From Bacillota bacterium (GTDB lineage: Bacteria > Bacillota > Clostridia > Peptostreptococcales > Acidaminobacteraceae): 64,000 nucleotides of DNA. Positions 24,389-33,109 of this stretch are shown piece after piece. The translations under genes and the position numbers were made by a program. Below the pieces are notes generated by a model. That model was not told the DNA's origin. It made no database searches and worked only from the letters and a program-made list of their open reading frames with translations. Position 1 is the stretch's first letter, and every line of letters begins with the position of its first letter. The DNA lies in assembly GCA_020161295.1 (NCBI GenBank), contig JAIUOA010000012.1, positions 25,709 through 89,708 of the forward strand, given 5' to 3'.

Positions 24389-26305
24389 ATGAAAAAGCTA
24401 TCAAGTGTATATTTAGTGTTGTTCCTAGTATTATTACTGGGGCTAGTTTTAGGCTCAGGCTCGTTTGCCGCAGAGACAGTTAAGTATACTGAGCAGGCAG
24501 AGGTGCTTAAGAGTTTAGGGCTATTTAACGGTACAAACGTAGGGTTTGAACTGGAGCGTGCTCCAAAACGTGTGGAAGTGGCGGCGATGCTGGTAAAGTT
24601 TCTAGGTGCAGAGGAAGAGGCGAAGGCAAAGCAGTACAAGCATCCATTCACCGATGTGCCATCATGGGCAAACCACATCGTGGGTTACATGTATGAAAAG
24701 AAACTGACGACGGGGATCGGTAACAACCTGTTCGGTTCGCAGAATCCGGCGAGTGCAAAGGACTACTCAGTATTTTTACTTAAGGCTTTAGGCTATGGTT
24801 CAAGCGATTTTACATATAATGAAACGATGAATTTCGCTGTATCTAAAGGCCTTTACACGGCTGCAGAGAAAGCCACCTTAGAATCGTCTACTTTTAAAAG
24901 GGATGAGATGGTATTTTTAAGCTATAAATCACTATTCACAAAGATAAAAGGCAGTACGCAGCTTCTAAGTGAGAAGCTAGGCATCGCTTCGGTTCCGAAA
25001 ATTGAAGCGCCTGTTTCAGTGACGGTTCAAAGGGTTACACATGATGCAAACGGCGCTGTAAGATTTTTGATTGATCGTACGAAGCTATCAGAGCCATTTA
25101 AGAATTTCGTTTATATCGGAGTTACCAGCGTTTACTGGACGACACCTACGACCATGGCTCAAATCAATAATCTGATTCCGACAGGTAAAAATGATGCGGA
25201 ATACCTCTATCCGTATGAAATTGATGGGTTTGATGCCTATGGGGCATACTGGAATACCGTCGTATCATTATACGATGCTGATAAGACATTAATCGGCTAT
25301 TTCGATATATTAGGGAATAATAAACCAGGAACTTTTACAGTAAACATTCGTCCGGTTAGTGCTGTTCAAGAAGTTGCTGAGATTAAAACGGGTGTGACTG
25401 TGGGCACAAATGGAGTGATCACCATCAACAGAAATGGTTTACCCGCTTCTGCGAAGGATTATGTTAAAGTGGCTGTGGCAGAAAAACCGGTAAGTACGAC
25501 TAGTGTCATTAGAGCCTATTCTGATGAAATCATAGGTAAATCGACGACGAAGTACTATACCACAGCGACCATCGATGGTGTGAAGGCTTGTAAGTATTTA
25601 AGTGATAAAGCGACGCTTTTGTTCTATGATACAAGTAATCAACTCATCGGTTACTCAAATGTAGATGCATCATCAATAATTAGCGCGATGAAAAACGATC
25701 TCGAAAGCAAAGGTATTAAGGAAATCACGAAAGGTATCGTCGTTACCAATGCACCAGAATCAGTATTTGCTAATATTTTGTTGAGTGAGGTAGATTACTT
25801 AAATCCTCAAAGTTTGGCGTATTATAGTATTCCTATCCTACCTGTTGAGTATAATCATGTATCTTTTTTAAATAGTGTTGCTGGAAAGACTCCAAACGGT
25901 TATTATCCGATTTCAGTTGCAGGAATATCAAATGGTAAACTTCAAAGCGGACAAACCATAATTATGTTAATGTATGACAAAAATTATCAATTAGTTGGAT
26001 ATGCGACTATTTCATCTTCAGAATTTGATAAACGCACCGATGCCATTAAACGCGTAGAAGCAACATTTGAAAATAAGATCGAAAGTAACATGATTAGTAA
26101 CAGTTACTTCACCATCGATTACTATAAAAATGGTGTACTAGTGGGGAGTCATGGACCGCGTTATTTAGATGTATTGACTAACGAAAAAGGTGAAATAATC
26201 GGCGTCACCTTTAATCACATCATCATCGATCCAAATGCAGGCTATGAGATTAAAGTTAAGAGTAATAACCCAAGCTTCATCATCAAAGGCACACAAGTAA
26301 AGTAG
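24389..26305 (+). CDS. Secreted SLH-domain protein
   Basis: The 638-residue protein has an N-terminal signal peptide (cleavage likely after SFAA, residue 27 or so). Residues 35-200 are SLH-like, with the FTDVPSWANHIVGYMYEKKLTTG pattern (recognisable as FTDVPSWA...YEKKL) that anchors proteins to the cell wall. The remaining 430 residues are beta-rich and contain repeated segments of the form ...VYIGVTSVYW / VKVAVAEKPVS / YSIPILPVEY followed by LIGY or LVGYATI, suggesting three tandem copies of an unknown extracellular domain of about 130 residues. It has its own terminator upstream and no partner gene. Function beyond wall attachment is unknown. Confidence 0.8.
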   Translation: MKKLSSVYLVLFLVLLLGLVLGSGSFAAETVKYTEQAEVLKSLGLFNGTNVGFELERAPKRVEVAAMLVKFLGAEEEAKAKQYKHPFTDVPSWANHIVGYMYEKKLTTGIGNNLFGSQNPASAKDYSVFLLKALGYGSSDFTYNETMNFAVSKGLYTAAEKATLESSTFKRDEMVFLSYKSLFTKIKGSTQLLSEKLGIASVPKIEAPVSVTVQRVTHDANGAVRFLIDRTKLSEPFKNFVYIGVTSVYWTTPTTMAQINNLIPTGKNDAEYLYPYEIDGFDAYGAYWNTVVSLYDADKTLIGYFDILGNNKPGTFTVNIRPVSAVQEVAEIKTGVTVGTNGVITINRNGLPASAKDYVKVAVAEKPVSTTSVIRAYSDEIIGKSTTKYYTTATIDGVKACKYLSDKATLLFYDTSNQLIGYSNVDASSIISAMKNDLESKGIKEITKGIVVTNAPESVFANILLSEVDYLNPQSLAYYSIPILPVEYNHVSFLNSVAGKTPNGYYPISVAGISNGKLQSGQTIIMLMYDKNYQLVGYATISSSEFDKRTDAIKRVEATFENKIESNMISNSYFTIDYYKNGVLVGSHGPRYLDVLTNEKGEIIGVTFNHIIIDPNAGYEIKVKSNNPSFIIKGTQVK

Positions 26306-26387
26306 TGGATTTTAAATACTTTGCACTGTTTTGGGTATATATAAATAGGCAGAAAGTAAAGCCTATTCTCTATAAGAGGGTGTTTTT

Positions 26388-26447
26388 ATGAATATCCAAA
26401 TTAGGCCAGAGGCGAAGGCACTAATTGAAAAGGAACATTATGATTAA
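26388..26447 (+). CDS. Possible 19-codon small ORF or gene remnant
   Basis: ATG with TAAGAGGGTG upstream encodes MNIQIRPEAKALIEKEHYD, then TAA, directly before a strong terminator. The opening resembles the first residues of HesB/IscA-like proteins, so it may be the stub of a deleted gene. A leader peptide is the alternative. Confidence 0.3.
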   Translation: MNIQIRPEAKALIEKEHYD

Positions 26448-26458
26448 ATCATCTTTAC

Positions 26459-26488
26459 GCCACTGGATAAACTTTTCCAGTGGCTTTT
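26459..26488 (+). terminator. Terminator
   Basis: Stem GCCACTGGA / TCCAGTGGC with an eight-base loop, followed by TTTT. Confidence 0.8.
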
Positions 26489-26581
26489 ACTATGTTTTGA
26501 GAGATTAATGTTGAATGTTCTTGTGCGATGTTATACTTTAGAAGAGTGTAACAGTGTTATCGTAGAAATAGAGGTGAAGTG

Positions 26582-27769
26582 ATGCAATACAGAATTGATC
26601 CGAAGTCAGATAACAAGCTTTCCATATTAGGGTTTGGGTGCATGCGTTTTCCGCGAAACATGGGGCGCATCGATATGGAAAAGACAGAGAAGCTCATCCT
26701 AGATGCCTATGCAAAAGGCATCAACTATTACGACACGGCATATCTCTATATGGGAAGCGAGGAGGCGCTGGGCGAAATCCTTTATAAGCACCAGCTACGT
26801 GAGAAGGTGTATATTGCCACGAAGCTGCCGATTATGAACATCAAGACTTATTAGGACCTAGACCGTCTGTTTAATATACAGCTAGAGCACCTAAAAACCG
26901 ATTATATCGATTACTATTTCATGCATGCGCTATCGGATATGAAGAACTGGGAGCGCCTGTGCGGTCTCGGAATCGAGCGATGGATTGATGAGAAAAAAGC
27001 GCAGGGTAAAATCAGACAGGTGGGATTTTCGTTCCATGGTACGAGTCATGATTTTGATGCGCTCTTAGAGGGCTATGCATGGGATTTCGTGCAAATCCAG
27101 TACAACTATGTAAATACACACTATCAGGCGGGAACAGCTGGTCTTAAGAAAGCGGCGAGCATGGGGCTTCCAGTCCTTATTATGGAGCCACTTTTAGGGG
27201 GTAAGCTTGCCAGTGGTCTTTCGGCGCGTTCTGTGGCGCTGATGAAGCAGGTAAGTCCTGCACTTTCTCCGGCTGCGTGGTCACTGAGGTGGTTATGGGA
27301 TCAGGAAGAAGTGACGGTGGTTTTATCTGGGATGAATGACCCGGCACAGCTGGATGAAAATGTGGCGACGGCTGAAAATATGATGCCGGGGGCATTGACA
27401 TCAGAGGAGATGACAGTCATCGACCAAGTGGTAGACATCTTTAAAGAGGACTATAAGATTCCGTGTACAGGCTGCAATTACTGTATGCCGTGTCCGCAGA
27501 ACATCAACATCCCTGCATGCTTTTCATCGTATAATATCTCGTTTGCCGTAAGCAAGTTTTCAGGTATTCAGCAGTACCTGACAAGCACCAGTGCGCTTCA
27601 GCCTGGTAAGAAGGCCAGTGCCAGCGATTGTATCCAGTGTAGGAAATGCGAGAAGCATTGTCCACAGCATATCGAGATCAGCAAGGAAATGATGGTAGTG
27701 AAGAAGCGGATGGAGCCAATGTACATTCGCGGGGCGCTGAAAATCATCAGTGCGGTGATGAGCCGGTAA
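26582..27769 (+). pseudogene. Aldo/keto reductase with C-terminal ferredoxin domain, interrupted by an in-frame TAG
   Basis: The frame encodes an aldo/keto reductase fused to 4Fe-4S cluster motifs, a common anaerobe architecture of about 390 residues. The N-terminal part has ILGFGCMRFPR and NYYDTAYLYMGSEE; the C-terminus has CTGCNYCMPCPQNINIP and CIQCRKCEKHCP. A TAG at 26852-26854 interrupts the frame after NIKTY; the same frame resumes at once with DLDRLFNIQLEHLKTDYIDY, where relatives normally have a charged residue at the TAG position. Nothing else is lost. It is a recent nonsense mutation or an error in the sequence. The ATG at 26582 is preferred, behind GAGGTGA. It converges with a second, intact aldo/keto reductase. 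Confidence 0.82.
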
Positions 27770-27779
27770 AATGTTAGAA

Positions 27780-27808
27780 GCCACTGAGAAAATTTCTCAG
27801 TGGCTTTT
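27780..27808. terminator. Bidirectional terminator between convergent aldo/keto reductases
   Basis: GCCACTGAGAAA / TTTCTCAGTGGC, a perfect stem with almost no loop, followed by TTTT. Confidence 0.85.
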
Positions 27809-27819
27809 GAATTTATTAA

Positions 27820-28677
27820 CTATTTCGCTTTCAGTGGAAAAAGGGGAACGGTTTGATAAGCAATGGCTTTAAGTACCTCCAAATCTCCTTCGGAAAGGCT
27901 TAGATTCTCTTGATTTAAAATCTTGATGGCCCATCTTAAATAGTTGATATCACCTGGTGGTACGATGACATCAATGCCTCTGGAGAAGGTATATTTTACG
28001 GCTTTCTTTGCGAGCTCGAAATCCTCGATAGGATGATACCATGCTTTCGGATGGTCTATGGCATCTGACGGTTGCTTTTCGCTGTAAGCCATGGACTTGA
28101 TGCCGATGATGCCCATTTTTTTCTCCAGCGCTTTTTTAAGTACGAAGCTACCATAATCATTTTTAAGTAGAGATACGAAATTGAAAGGGAACATGATGCT
28201 GTCGAAGTCATAATAATCGAGGAGGGCTAAGGCGGCTTCGGTAGAATGTGCTGAGAAACCGATGTGTTTTATGTAGCCTTGCTCTTTTGCTCTTACATAG
28301 GTTTCAAATGCACCGTTTGGTCCAAAGGTTTGCTCAACATCGGCGAGATTATAAACGGCATGGAGCTGATAGAGATCAAAGTAGTCTGTCTGCAGATTTT
28401 TTAAGGATTTTTCGAGGAGCTCCTGTGAACCCTTACGCGTTCTGTCTTCTGTTTTACAAGCGAGAAAGATGCCGTTTCGTTTGCCATTAAGTGCAGGCCC
28501 GAGTCTTTCTTCTGCGTTTGCATAGGTCGGTGCGACATCGAAATAGTTAATGCCAGCATCTAGCGCTTCTGTGACGAAGTTATTAGCATCCGCTTGAGTC
28601 TCGTTAGAAACGATGACACCGCCAAAAGCAACACGTGAAAGCGTATGATTCAGTTTATCGATGTGAATCTTTTGCAT
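27820..28677 (-). CDS. Aldo/keto reductase
   Basis: The 285-residue soluble enzyme reduces an aldehyde or ketone with NAD(P)H. It has the family's DVAPTYANAEERLG (Asp and Tyr of the catalytic tetrad), ACKTEDRTRKG (Lys) and YQLHAVYN (His) segments. Unlike its convergent neighbour it has no iron-sulfur domain. A GGATGGATTC stretch before the ATG gives a modest binding site. Substrate unknown. Confidence 0.88.
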   Translation of the reverse strand: MQKIHIDKLNHTLSRVAFGGVIVSNETQADANNFVTEALDAGINYFDVAPTYANAEERLGPALNGKRNGIFLACKTEDRTRKGSQELLEKSLKNLQTDYFDLYQLHAVYNLADVEQTFGPNGAFETYVRAKEQGYIKHIGFSAHSTEAALALLDYYDFDSIMFPFNFVSLLKNDYGSFVLKKALEKKMGIIGIKSMAYSEKQPSDAIDHPKAWYHPIEDFELAKKAVKYTFSRGIDVIVPPGDINYLRWAIKILNQENLSLSEGDLEVLKAIAYQTVPLFPLKAK

Positions 28678-28826
28678 GTGAATCCATCCTTTCTATTAGG
28701 GAAAGTTCTACTTCTTTTAATGTACCCCTGTCGTCGTCAGTGAATCAAATTCATATTTTGTAATGCGAAATATTCTGAATTTTGATAAAATAGAGGAAAT
28801 AAGTCAATTGTGAGAGGAGCCTAAAG

Positions 28827-29873
28827 ATGATTTGTAACCGCTGTGGTAAATTACCAGAAATGGATTTCGATCAAGTAGATATTTATGTGAGCCTTCCGAC
28901 TGTTCATCATGGAGAGGGCTTCGAACAACTTTTAGTCAATCAGTTTTTTACATATGAAATAATGGAGGGGGGATATTTAGTAAAGAAGGTGAATTTTGAA
29001 GCCTTTATCACTATGATGACTGCAAAAGTATTTAACCGTATCGAGCAACAGGATGTAAAGGTGTTGCCTTTAAATGATGGCTGTTCCCTTTGTTTTGATT
29101 CGCTTAAGCATTATAAAAGCCTTTATGATTGGCAGGCTTATCTAAACGGGAAAGAAGTGGCGAAAATAATCGATGAAAGACGGATTAAGACACTTTTTCA
29201 GCCGATAATACATGTTAACAGCGGAGTGATTTTTGGATACGAAGCCTTAAGTCGCGGGATAAAAATGGATGGATCTATCATGAATCCAGCGGAACTATTC
29301 TCAACAGCAAAAACCATGGATTTAATGTTTTATCTAGACCGCATTTGTAGGGAAGGGGCTATCAGGGCAGCTGCAGGAAAAGGCATTACTGAAAAGGTGT
29401 TTATTAATTTTATTCCTACAGCGATTTATGAACCTGAATTATGCCTAAGAAGCACAGCAGAAGTACTTAATGAAGTGAATTTAAACGCCAAACAAGTTGT
29501 TTTTGAGGTGGTTGAAAGTGAGAAAGTGGTTGACTATGACCATTTGAATCGAATTTTGGACTATTATAAAAATAAGGGATATTCCACGGCTTTAGATGAC
29601 ATCGGCTCAGGGCATTCTAATATTGAGGCTTTACTTCAGCTTAGACCTGAGTATATGAAAATCGATGCGGCGATTATTAGAAACATTCACTTGGATGGGC
29701 ATAAACAAGCAGTCTTAGATGACTATATAGAAAATGGCAAACGAATCGGATTAACCATCCTTGCAGAAGGTGTGGAAACGGTAGAGGAGTTCGATTACTT
29801 AAAATCGAAAGACATCGATCTCGTCCAGGGATATTTGTTCGGTCGACCAGAGGAAGTACCGTTGAGAACGTAA
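28827..29873 (+). CDS. EAL-domain cyclic-di-GMP phosphodiesterase with N-terminal zinc-binding motif
   Basis: The 348-residue protein begins with a CNRCGK motif that pairs with a later CSLCFD motif (about residue 87), suggesting a small zinc-bound sensor. From residue 115 an EAL domain follows with all catalytic signatures: YEALSRG, FINFIP, FEVVESE, ALDDIGSGHSN, KIDAAIIRNI and LAEGVETVEEF. It should hydrolyse cyclic di-GMP. There is no membrane segment. The next gene starts 13 bases after the stop and may be co-transcribed. Confidence 0.88.
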   Translation: MICNRCGKLPEMDFDQVDIYVSLPTVHHGEGFEQLLVNQFFTYEIMEGGYLVKKVNFEAFITMMTAKVFNRIEQQDVKVLPLNDGCSLCFDSLKHYKSLYDWQAYLNGKEVAKIIDERRIKTLFQPIIHVNSGVIFGYEALSRGIKMDGSIMNPAELFSTAKTMDLMFYLDRICREGAIRAAAGKGITEKVFINFIPTAIYEPELCLRSTAEVLNEVNLNAKQVVFEVVESEKVVDYDHLNRILDYYKNKGYSTALDDIGSGHSNIEALLQLRPEYMKIDAAIIRNIHLDGHKQAVLDDYIENGKRIGLTILAEGVETVEEFDYLKSKDIDLVQGYLFGRPEEVPLRT

Positions 29874-29885
29874 GGAGCTGAGCTT

Positions 29886-30866
29886 ATGGATAAAGAGAAG
29901 TGGGTGAAGAGTATCAAAATTACTCTTGGTGTTGCTTTAGGGGTCATGCTTGCAAAATGGTTTCGTATGGATTTCGAAATCACAGTTGCCACCATCGTTA
30001 TCGTGAGTATGCTTACGGATAAACGTCAGTCACTGAAACAGTCTGCCATTAGACTTCTAACGGCGGTGTTTTCATTGATTTTTGCTTCTGGACTATTTCT
30101 CACGCTTGGTTTTACTTTACCGGTATTTATTATCTACATATTTGTTTTCACACTGCTCATGTACCGGTTTGACACGGTAATCGCCATCGTTTTAAACGTG
30201 GTCTTAGTCATCCATCTATTAATGCTGGGTGAGGTATCGATTCCCATATTATTAAACGAGTTTGGATTGATGTTTCTAGGTGTTACGGTTGCGCTGGTGA
30301 TGAACCTGTTCGTCATCGATATCGAGGACGAGCTTATCGGTTATCAAAAGCAAATAGAGAATCTTATGGATCAGATTTTTAAAGACATGGGAAAGTGTCT
30401 AGTAAATCAATGCGGTTCCCAGTCAGTTAGCGAAAATTTGGCTGTTCTGGATGAAGTATTAAGCAAAAGCCGTTCAAGGGCTTACCAGTACTATAATAAT
30501 TATTATTTTCAGGAAAACGATTACTATGTCGAATATTTCGCCATGAGAAGACAGCAGTATTATACGATTAGATCCATGCAGCATTTCATCACCCTTAAGT
30601 TTCTTAATAAACCGGAGGTTGAGATGCTAAAGGACTTTACAGATGATTTCGTTAATAATACAAAGGTGTTAAATACCTGTTCCCATCAGCTCGACCGCCT
30701 AAATCAAATCAAGCATCACTTTACTCACGAGGCGGAGCTTCCAACTAATAACAACCATCTGCAAAATCGAATCGCGTTGCATCAATACTTGTTCTCATTA
30801 GAAGAATTGGTATCCGTTAAGATGCGATTTATCGATCGATTCGAAAAGCCAAAATTGAGAGGATAG
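29886..30866 (+). CDS. Aromatic acid exporter-like (ArAE_1/YqjA-type) membrane protein
   Basis: The 326-residue protein has four to five helices packed in the first 150 residues and a long cytoplasmic helical domain after that, the layout of the ArAE_1 / FUSC-like family. An early IKITLGVALGVMLAKWF and TVATIVIVSMLTDKRQSLKQS resemble the family opening. Members are presumed efflux proteins. Export of aromatic acids would suit an organism that breaks down flavonoids, but the gene lies far from that operon and the link is speculative. GGAGC precedes the ATG; the following gene starts two bases after the stop. Confidence 0.75.
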   Translation: MDKEKWVKSIKITLGVALGVMLAKWFRMDFEITVATIVIVSMLTDKRQSLKQSAIRLLTAVFSLIFASGLFLTLGFTLPVFIIYIFVFTLLMYRFDTVIAIVLNVVLVIHLLMLGEVSIPILLNEFGLMFLGVTVALVMNLFVIDIEDELIGYQKQIENLMDQIFKDMGKCLVNQCGSQSVSENLAVLDEVLSKSRSRAYQYYNNYYFQENDYYVEYFAMRRQQYYTIRSMQHFITLKFLNKPEVEMLKDFTDDFVNNTKVLNTCSHQLDRLNQIKHHFTHEAELPTNNNHLQNRIALHQYLFSLEELVSVKMRFIDRFEKPKLRG

Positions 30867-30868
30867 CC

Positions 30869-31204
30869 ATGGAAAAAATGGATTATGTTGCGACGATACT
30901 ATTAGTCATCATCTCTGCCGCCTGCTATATCGCAGCCTTTCTTCACTTTAAGGAAATCGGTCCCCTTATGAATAATGCGTATCTCTACGCATCAAAAGCA
31001 GAGCGGATGACCATGGATAAAAGACCGTATTATCGGCAGACTGTAGTGGTCTTTCTCACACTCGGGATCATCTTTACCCTGAACACCATCGATTCCATAA
31101 TACGTACCAAATGGATGATTTATCTGGAAATCCCCATGGCGTTCGCTATCCTGGTTTATGCTGTCGTGTCTACGATCAGAATCGAAAAGAAAAAGCAGAA
31201 ATGA
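30869..31204 (+). CDS. Small membrane protein (DUF3784-like)
   Basis: The 111-residue protein has three helices (residues 8-26, 57-75 and 82-102) with a charged loop containing KAERMTMDKRPYYRQT. The arrangement recalls DUF3784 proteins, but the match is weak. It is tightly linked to the exporter-like gene before it. Confidence 0.6.
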   Translation: MEKMDYVATILLVIISAACYIAAFLHFKEIGPLMNNAYLYASKAERMTMDKRPYYRQTVVVFLTLGIIFTLNTIDSIIRTKWMIYLEIPMAFAILVYAVVSTIRIEKKKQK

Positions 31205-31236
31205 ACATCGAAAGAAAACGCTGGATGGGAGGCTGT

Positions 31237-31767
31237 ATGGCTCAATATGTCTATTTTCTTCGTGGAATCAATGTAAACGGCATCACCATCAAAATGGAAG
31301 CGCTTAAAAAGGCGTTTCTCGATATGGGGTTTCATGAGGTAAGCACTGTACTTGCCACGGGTAACGTGGTGGTAAGCGCAGAGGCCGTACATGACCAGGT
31401 GGAAAAAACGCTGAGTGAAACCTTTGGCTATGATGCTTATGTGGTCCTTAAGACTGCCACATCAGTGAAAGCCATCCTTGAAGAATCGAAACTGAACCGT
31501 GTACCGGAAGGGTATCACCATTATGTGATTCTAATGAAGGCAGAGGGATTGGCACATCAGATGAAAGCGCTATTTGATGGCTGCCAGAAGGCGCCAGACG
31601 AACAGCTGATCATCGGTTCCGAGTGTGTGTACTGGATCGTACCGAAGGGGGACACACTGAATTCCGAGTTCGGAAAGATTTGCCTGGGAAAAAAGGCTTA
31701 TAAGGATAAGCTAACATCGAGAAACATCAACACCATCGAAAAAATTGTGAAACTACTCAGAGCGTAA
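31237..31767 (+). CDS. DUF1697 family protein
   Basis: The 176-residue protein opens with YVYFLRGINVNG and continues with MEALKKAFLDMGFHEVSTVLATGNVVV, the recognisable start of DUF1697, a soluble family of unknown function. The ATG at 31237 follows GGGAGG; the longer frame beginning at 31111 lies inside the upstream gene. Overall length is the family norm. Confidence 0.85.
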   Translation: MAQYVYFLRGINVNGITIKMEALKKAFLDMGFHEVSTVLATGNVVVSAEAVHDQVEKTLSETFGYDAYVVLKTATSVKAILEESKLNRVPEGYHHYVILMKAEGLAHQMKALFDGCQKAPDEQLIIGSECVYWIVPKGDTLNSEFGKICLGKKAYKDKLTSRNINTIEKIVKLLRA

Positions 31768-31798
31768 TTCAATCATAGCATCGTCATAGGAGGCTTCG

Positions 31799-32338
31799 AT
31801 GAAAAAATGGAAAGTCGTACTCGCAACACTTTTATTCGCCTTAATAGTCATCTTTGTCTATGTGGTAAACGGCGTGCAAAATGCTAAAGGAATCCCTGAG
31901 CCTTCTGTAAAGATTTCTGTTGGTTCCCAGGCGATTAAGACGATTTACTATGGTGATCGGTATAATGAAAAGCGTGATGAAATGGAACGGTTTTTAAATT
32001 TTTCGTTTGAAGAGGGATGGGAAGCAATTCCTTACGTTCAAATCGGTGAAGAGGTCGACATCACATTTGATAATTTCGAAGCGACGGATGTTCAGATTAC
32101 GGATGTGATTTTAACGAAGGAAGGCAGGCTTAAATATGGTGAGCAGTCGGATATGACCTATGGGCTAAAGGCTGTGGATGGAAAATTGCGCTATGGTCTT
32201 CCCTCAAATCCTGCAGTTCATCTCAGTTCAAACTTAAACGATTATGCCCCCGGACATGTGATTCGCGCCTGTTTTATTAGAACACAAATCAATGGATCCA
32301 ACTTTCTATTCTCGTTTGTTATTCGAACAAATCCTTGA
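31799..32338 (+). CDS. Exported protein of unknown function
   Basis: The 179-residue protein has one N-terminal helix (residues 5-25) that serves as signal peptide or anchor, then a beta-rich domain facing outward with no cysteine pairs or catalytic motif recognised. TAGGAGGC lies before the ATG. It is close to the next gene (8 bases). Confidence 0.65.
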   Translation: MKKWKVVLATLLFALIVIFVYVVNGVQNAKGIPEPSVKISVGSQAIKTIYYGDRYNEKRDEMERFLNFSFEEGWEAIPYVQIGEEVDITFDNFEATDVQITDVILTKEGRLKYGEQSDMTYGLKAVDGKLRYGLPSNPAVHLSSNLNDYAPGHVIRACFIRTQINGSNFLFSFVIRTNP

Positions 32339-32346
32339 GGTAAGTG

Positions 32347-32901
32347 ATGAAAGCCTATATCGATCCACCTAAAAAGATGCCATTTTACATCAGGCTGGGC
32401 GTTTATGCCGCAAAAAAAGCCACGGGTAAGGATTTGCTTCCACCGAGGCTATTAGCATGGTATCCTAAGGCGGCTATTAGCTCCGGTGTGCTGGAAGCAC
32501 TGGTAGCACATGGTCATAAAAAAGATGAGCTCGACCCTAGGATGCTGCAGCTGATTCGTGTTCAGGTATCCGTTTTAACGGCATGTCCCTTTTGCGTCGA
32601 CATGAACGGGCATCATCACGAGAAAAACGGGATTACCACGGAAGAGCTTCAGGGATTAACTGGGGTGCTCGATCTCGATTTGATTCCGACACTGACGGAG
32701 CGAGAGAAGCTCGCGATTAGGTATACTCAGTTACTGACGCAGACCCCTGTGGAGATCAGCGATGCGTTAATGGCGCAGGTTAAGGCGCTTTTCAGCGCGC
32801 GTGAGATCGTGATCATCGCCACCACCGCTGCCCAGGTCAATTATTGGGCGAGACTTATAAGAGGCCTCGGGGTACCACCAGCAGGGTTTATGGATAATTA
32901 G
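32347..32901 (+). CDS. AhpD-like carboxymuconolactone decarboxylase family protein
   Basis: The 184-residue protein has the AhpD-type redox motif CPFCVDMNGHH (CxxC followed by a His) in a helical fold, with RVQVSVLTA before it. Members act as peroxide-linked thiol reductants or related enzymes. The ATG at 32347 is preferred, behind GAGGTAA; an adjacent GTG at 32344 is possible. Confidence 0.82.
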   Translation: MKAYIDPPKKMPFYIRLGVYAAKKATGKDLLPPRLLAWYPKAAISSGVLEALVAHGHKKDELDPRMLQLIRVQVSVLTACPFCVDMNGHHHEKNGITTEELQGLTGVLDLDLIPTLTEREKLAIRYTQLLTQTPVEISDALMAQVKALFSAREIVIIATTAAQVNYWARLIRGLGVPPAGFMDN

Positions 32902-32986
32902 CAAAAATGTTGTTATGGTTATACCCCTAAAAACATTGTTTTCTTATGAACAAAGCCTTATGTGAGTAGATTACAGAGCACTGGGA

Positions 32987-33040
32987 TTGACAGTCTCTAT
33001 AAAAGCCCTTAAAATAAAATTGACCCCCGAGGTAGGGGGT
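32987..33040 (+). promoter_or_regulatory. Promoter with CsoR/CstR-like operator
   Basis: TTGACA (32987-32992) and TAAAAT (33010-33015) are exactly 17 bases apart. A perfect palindrome ACCCCC-GAGGTA-GGGGGT (33023-33040) begins where transcription should start. G/C-run palindromes of this kind bind CsoR-family repressors; the persulfide-sensing member CstR controls genes for CoA-disulfide reductase and rhodanese. A lone half-site-like ATACCCC lies further upstream near 32920. Confidence 0.7.
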
Positions 33041-33109
33041 GAAATTAAACTCAAGGAAACACAAAAACGTGCGTGGGTTCCTAAAATATTTTATGAGGTG
33101 AAAGTTTAT

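Noticed and set aside
26852..26854. TAG read as pyrrolysine
   Set aside because: Relatives carry an ordinary charged residue at this surface position, and no Pyl machinery is visible in the window.
32987..33109. Longer start for the CoA-disulfide reductase
   Set aside because: The extension overlaps a consensus promoter and operator and has unlikely composition; a strong ribosome binding site supports 33110.
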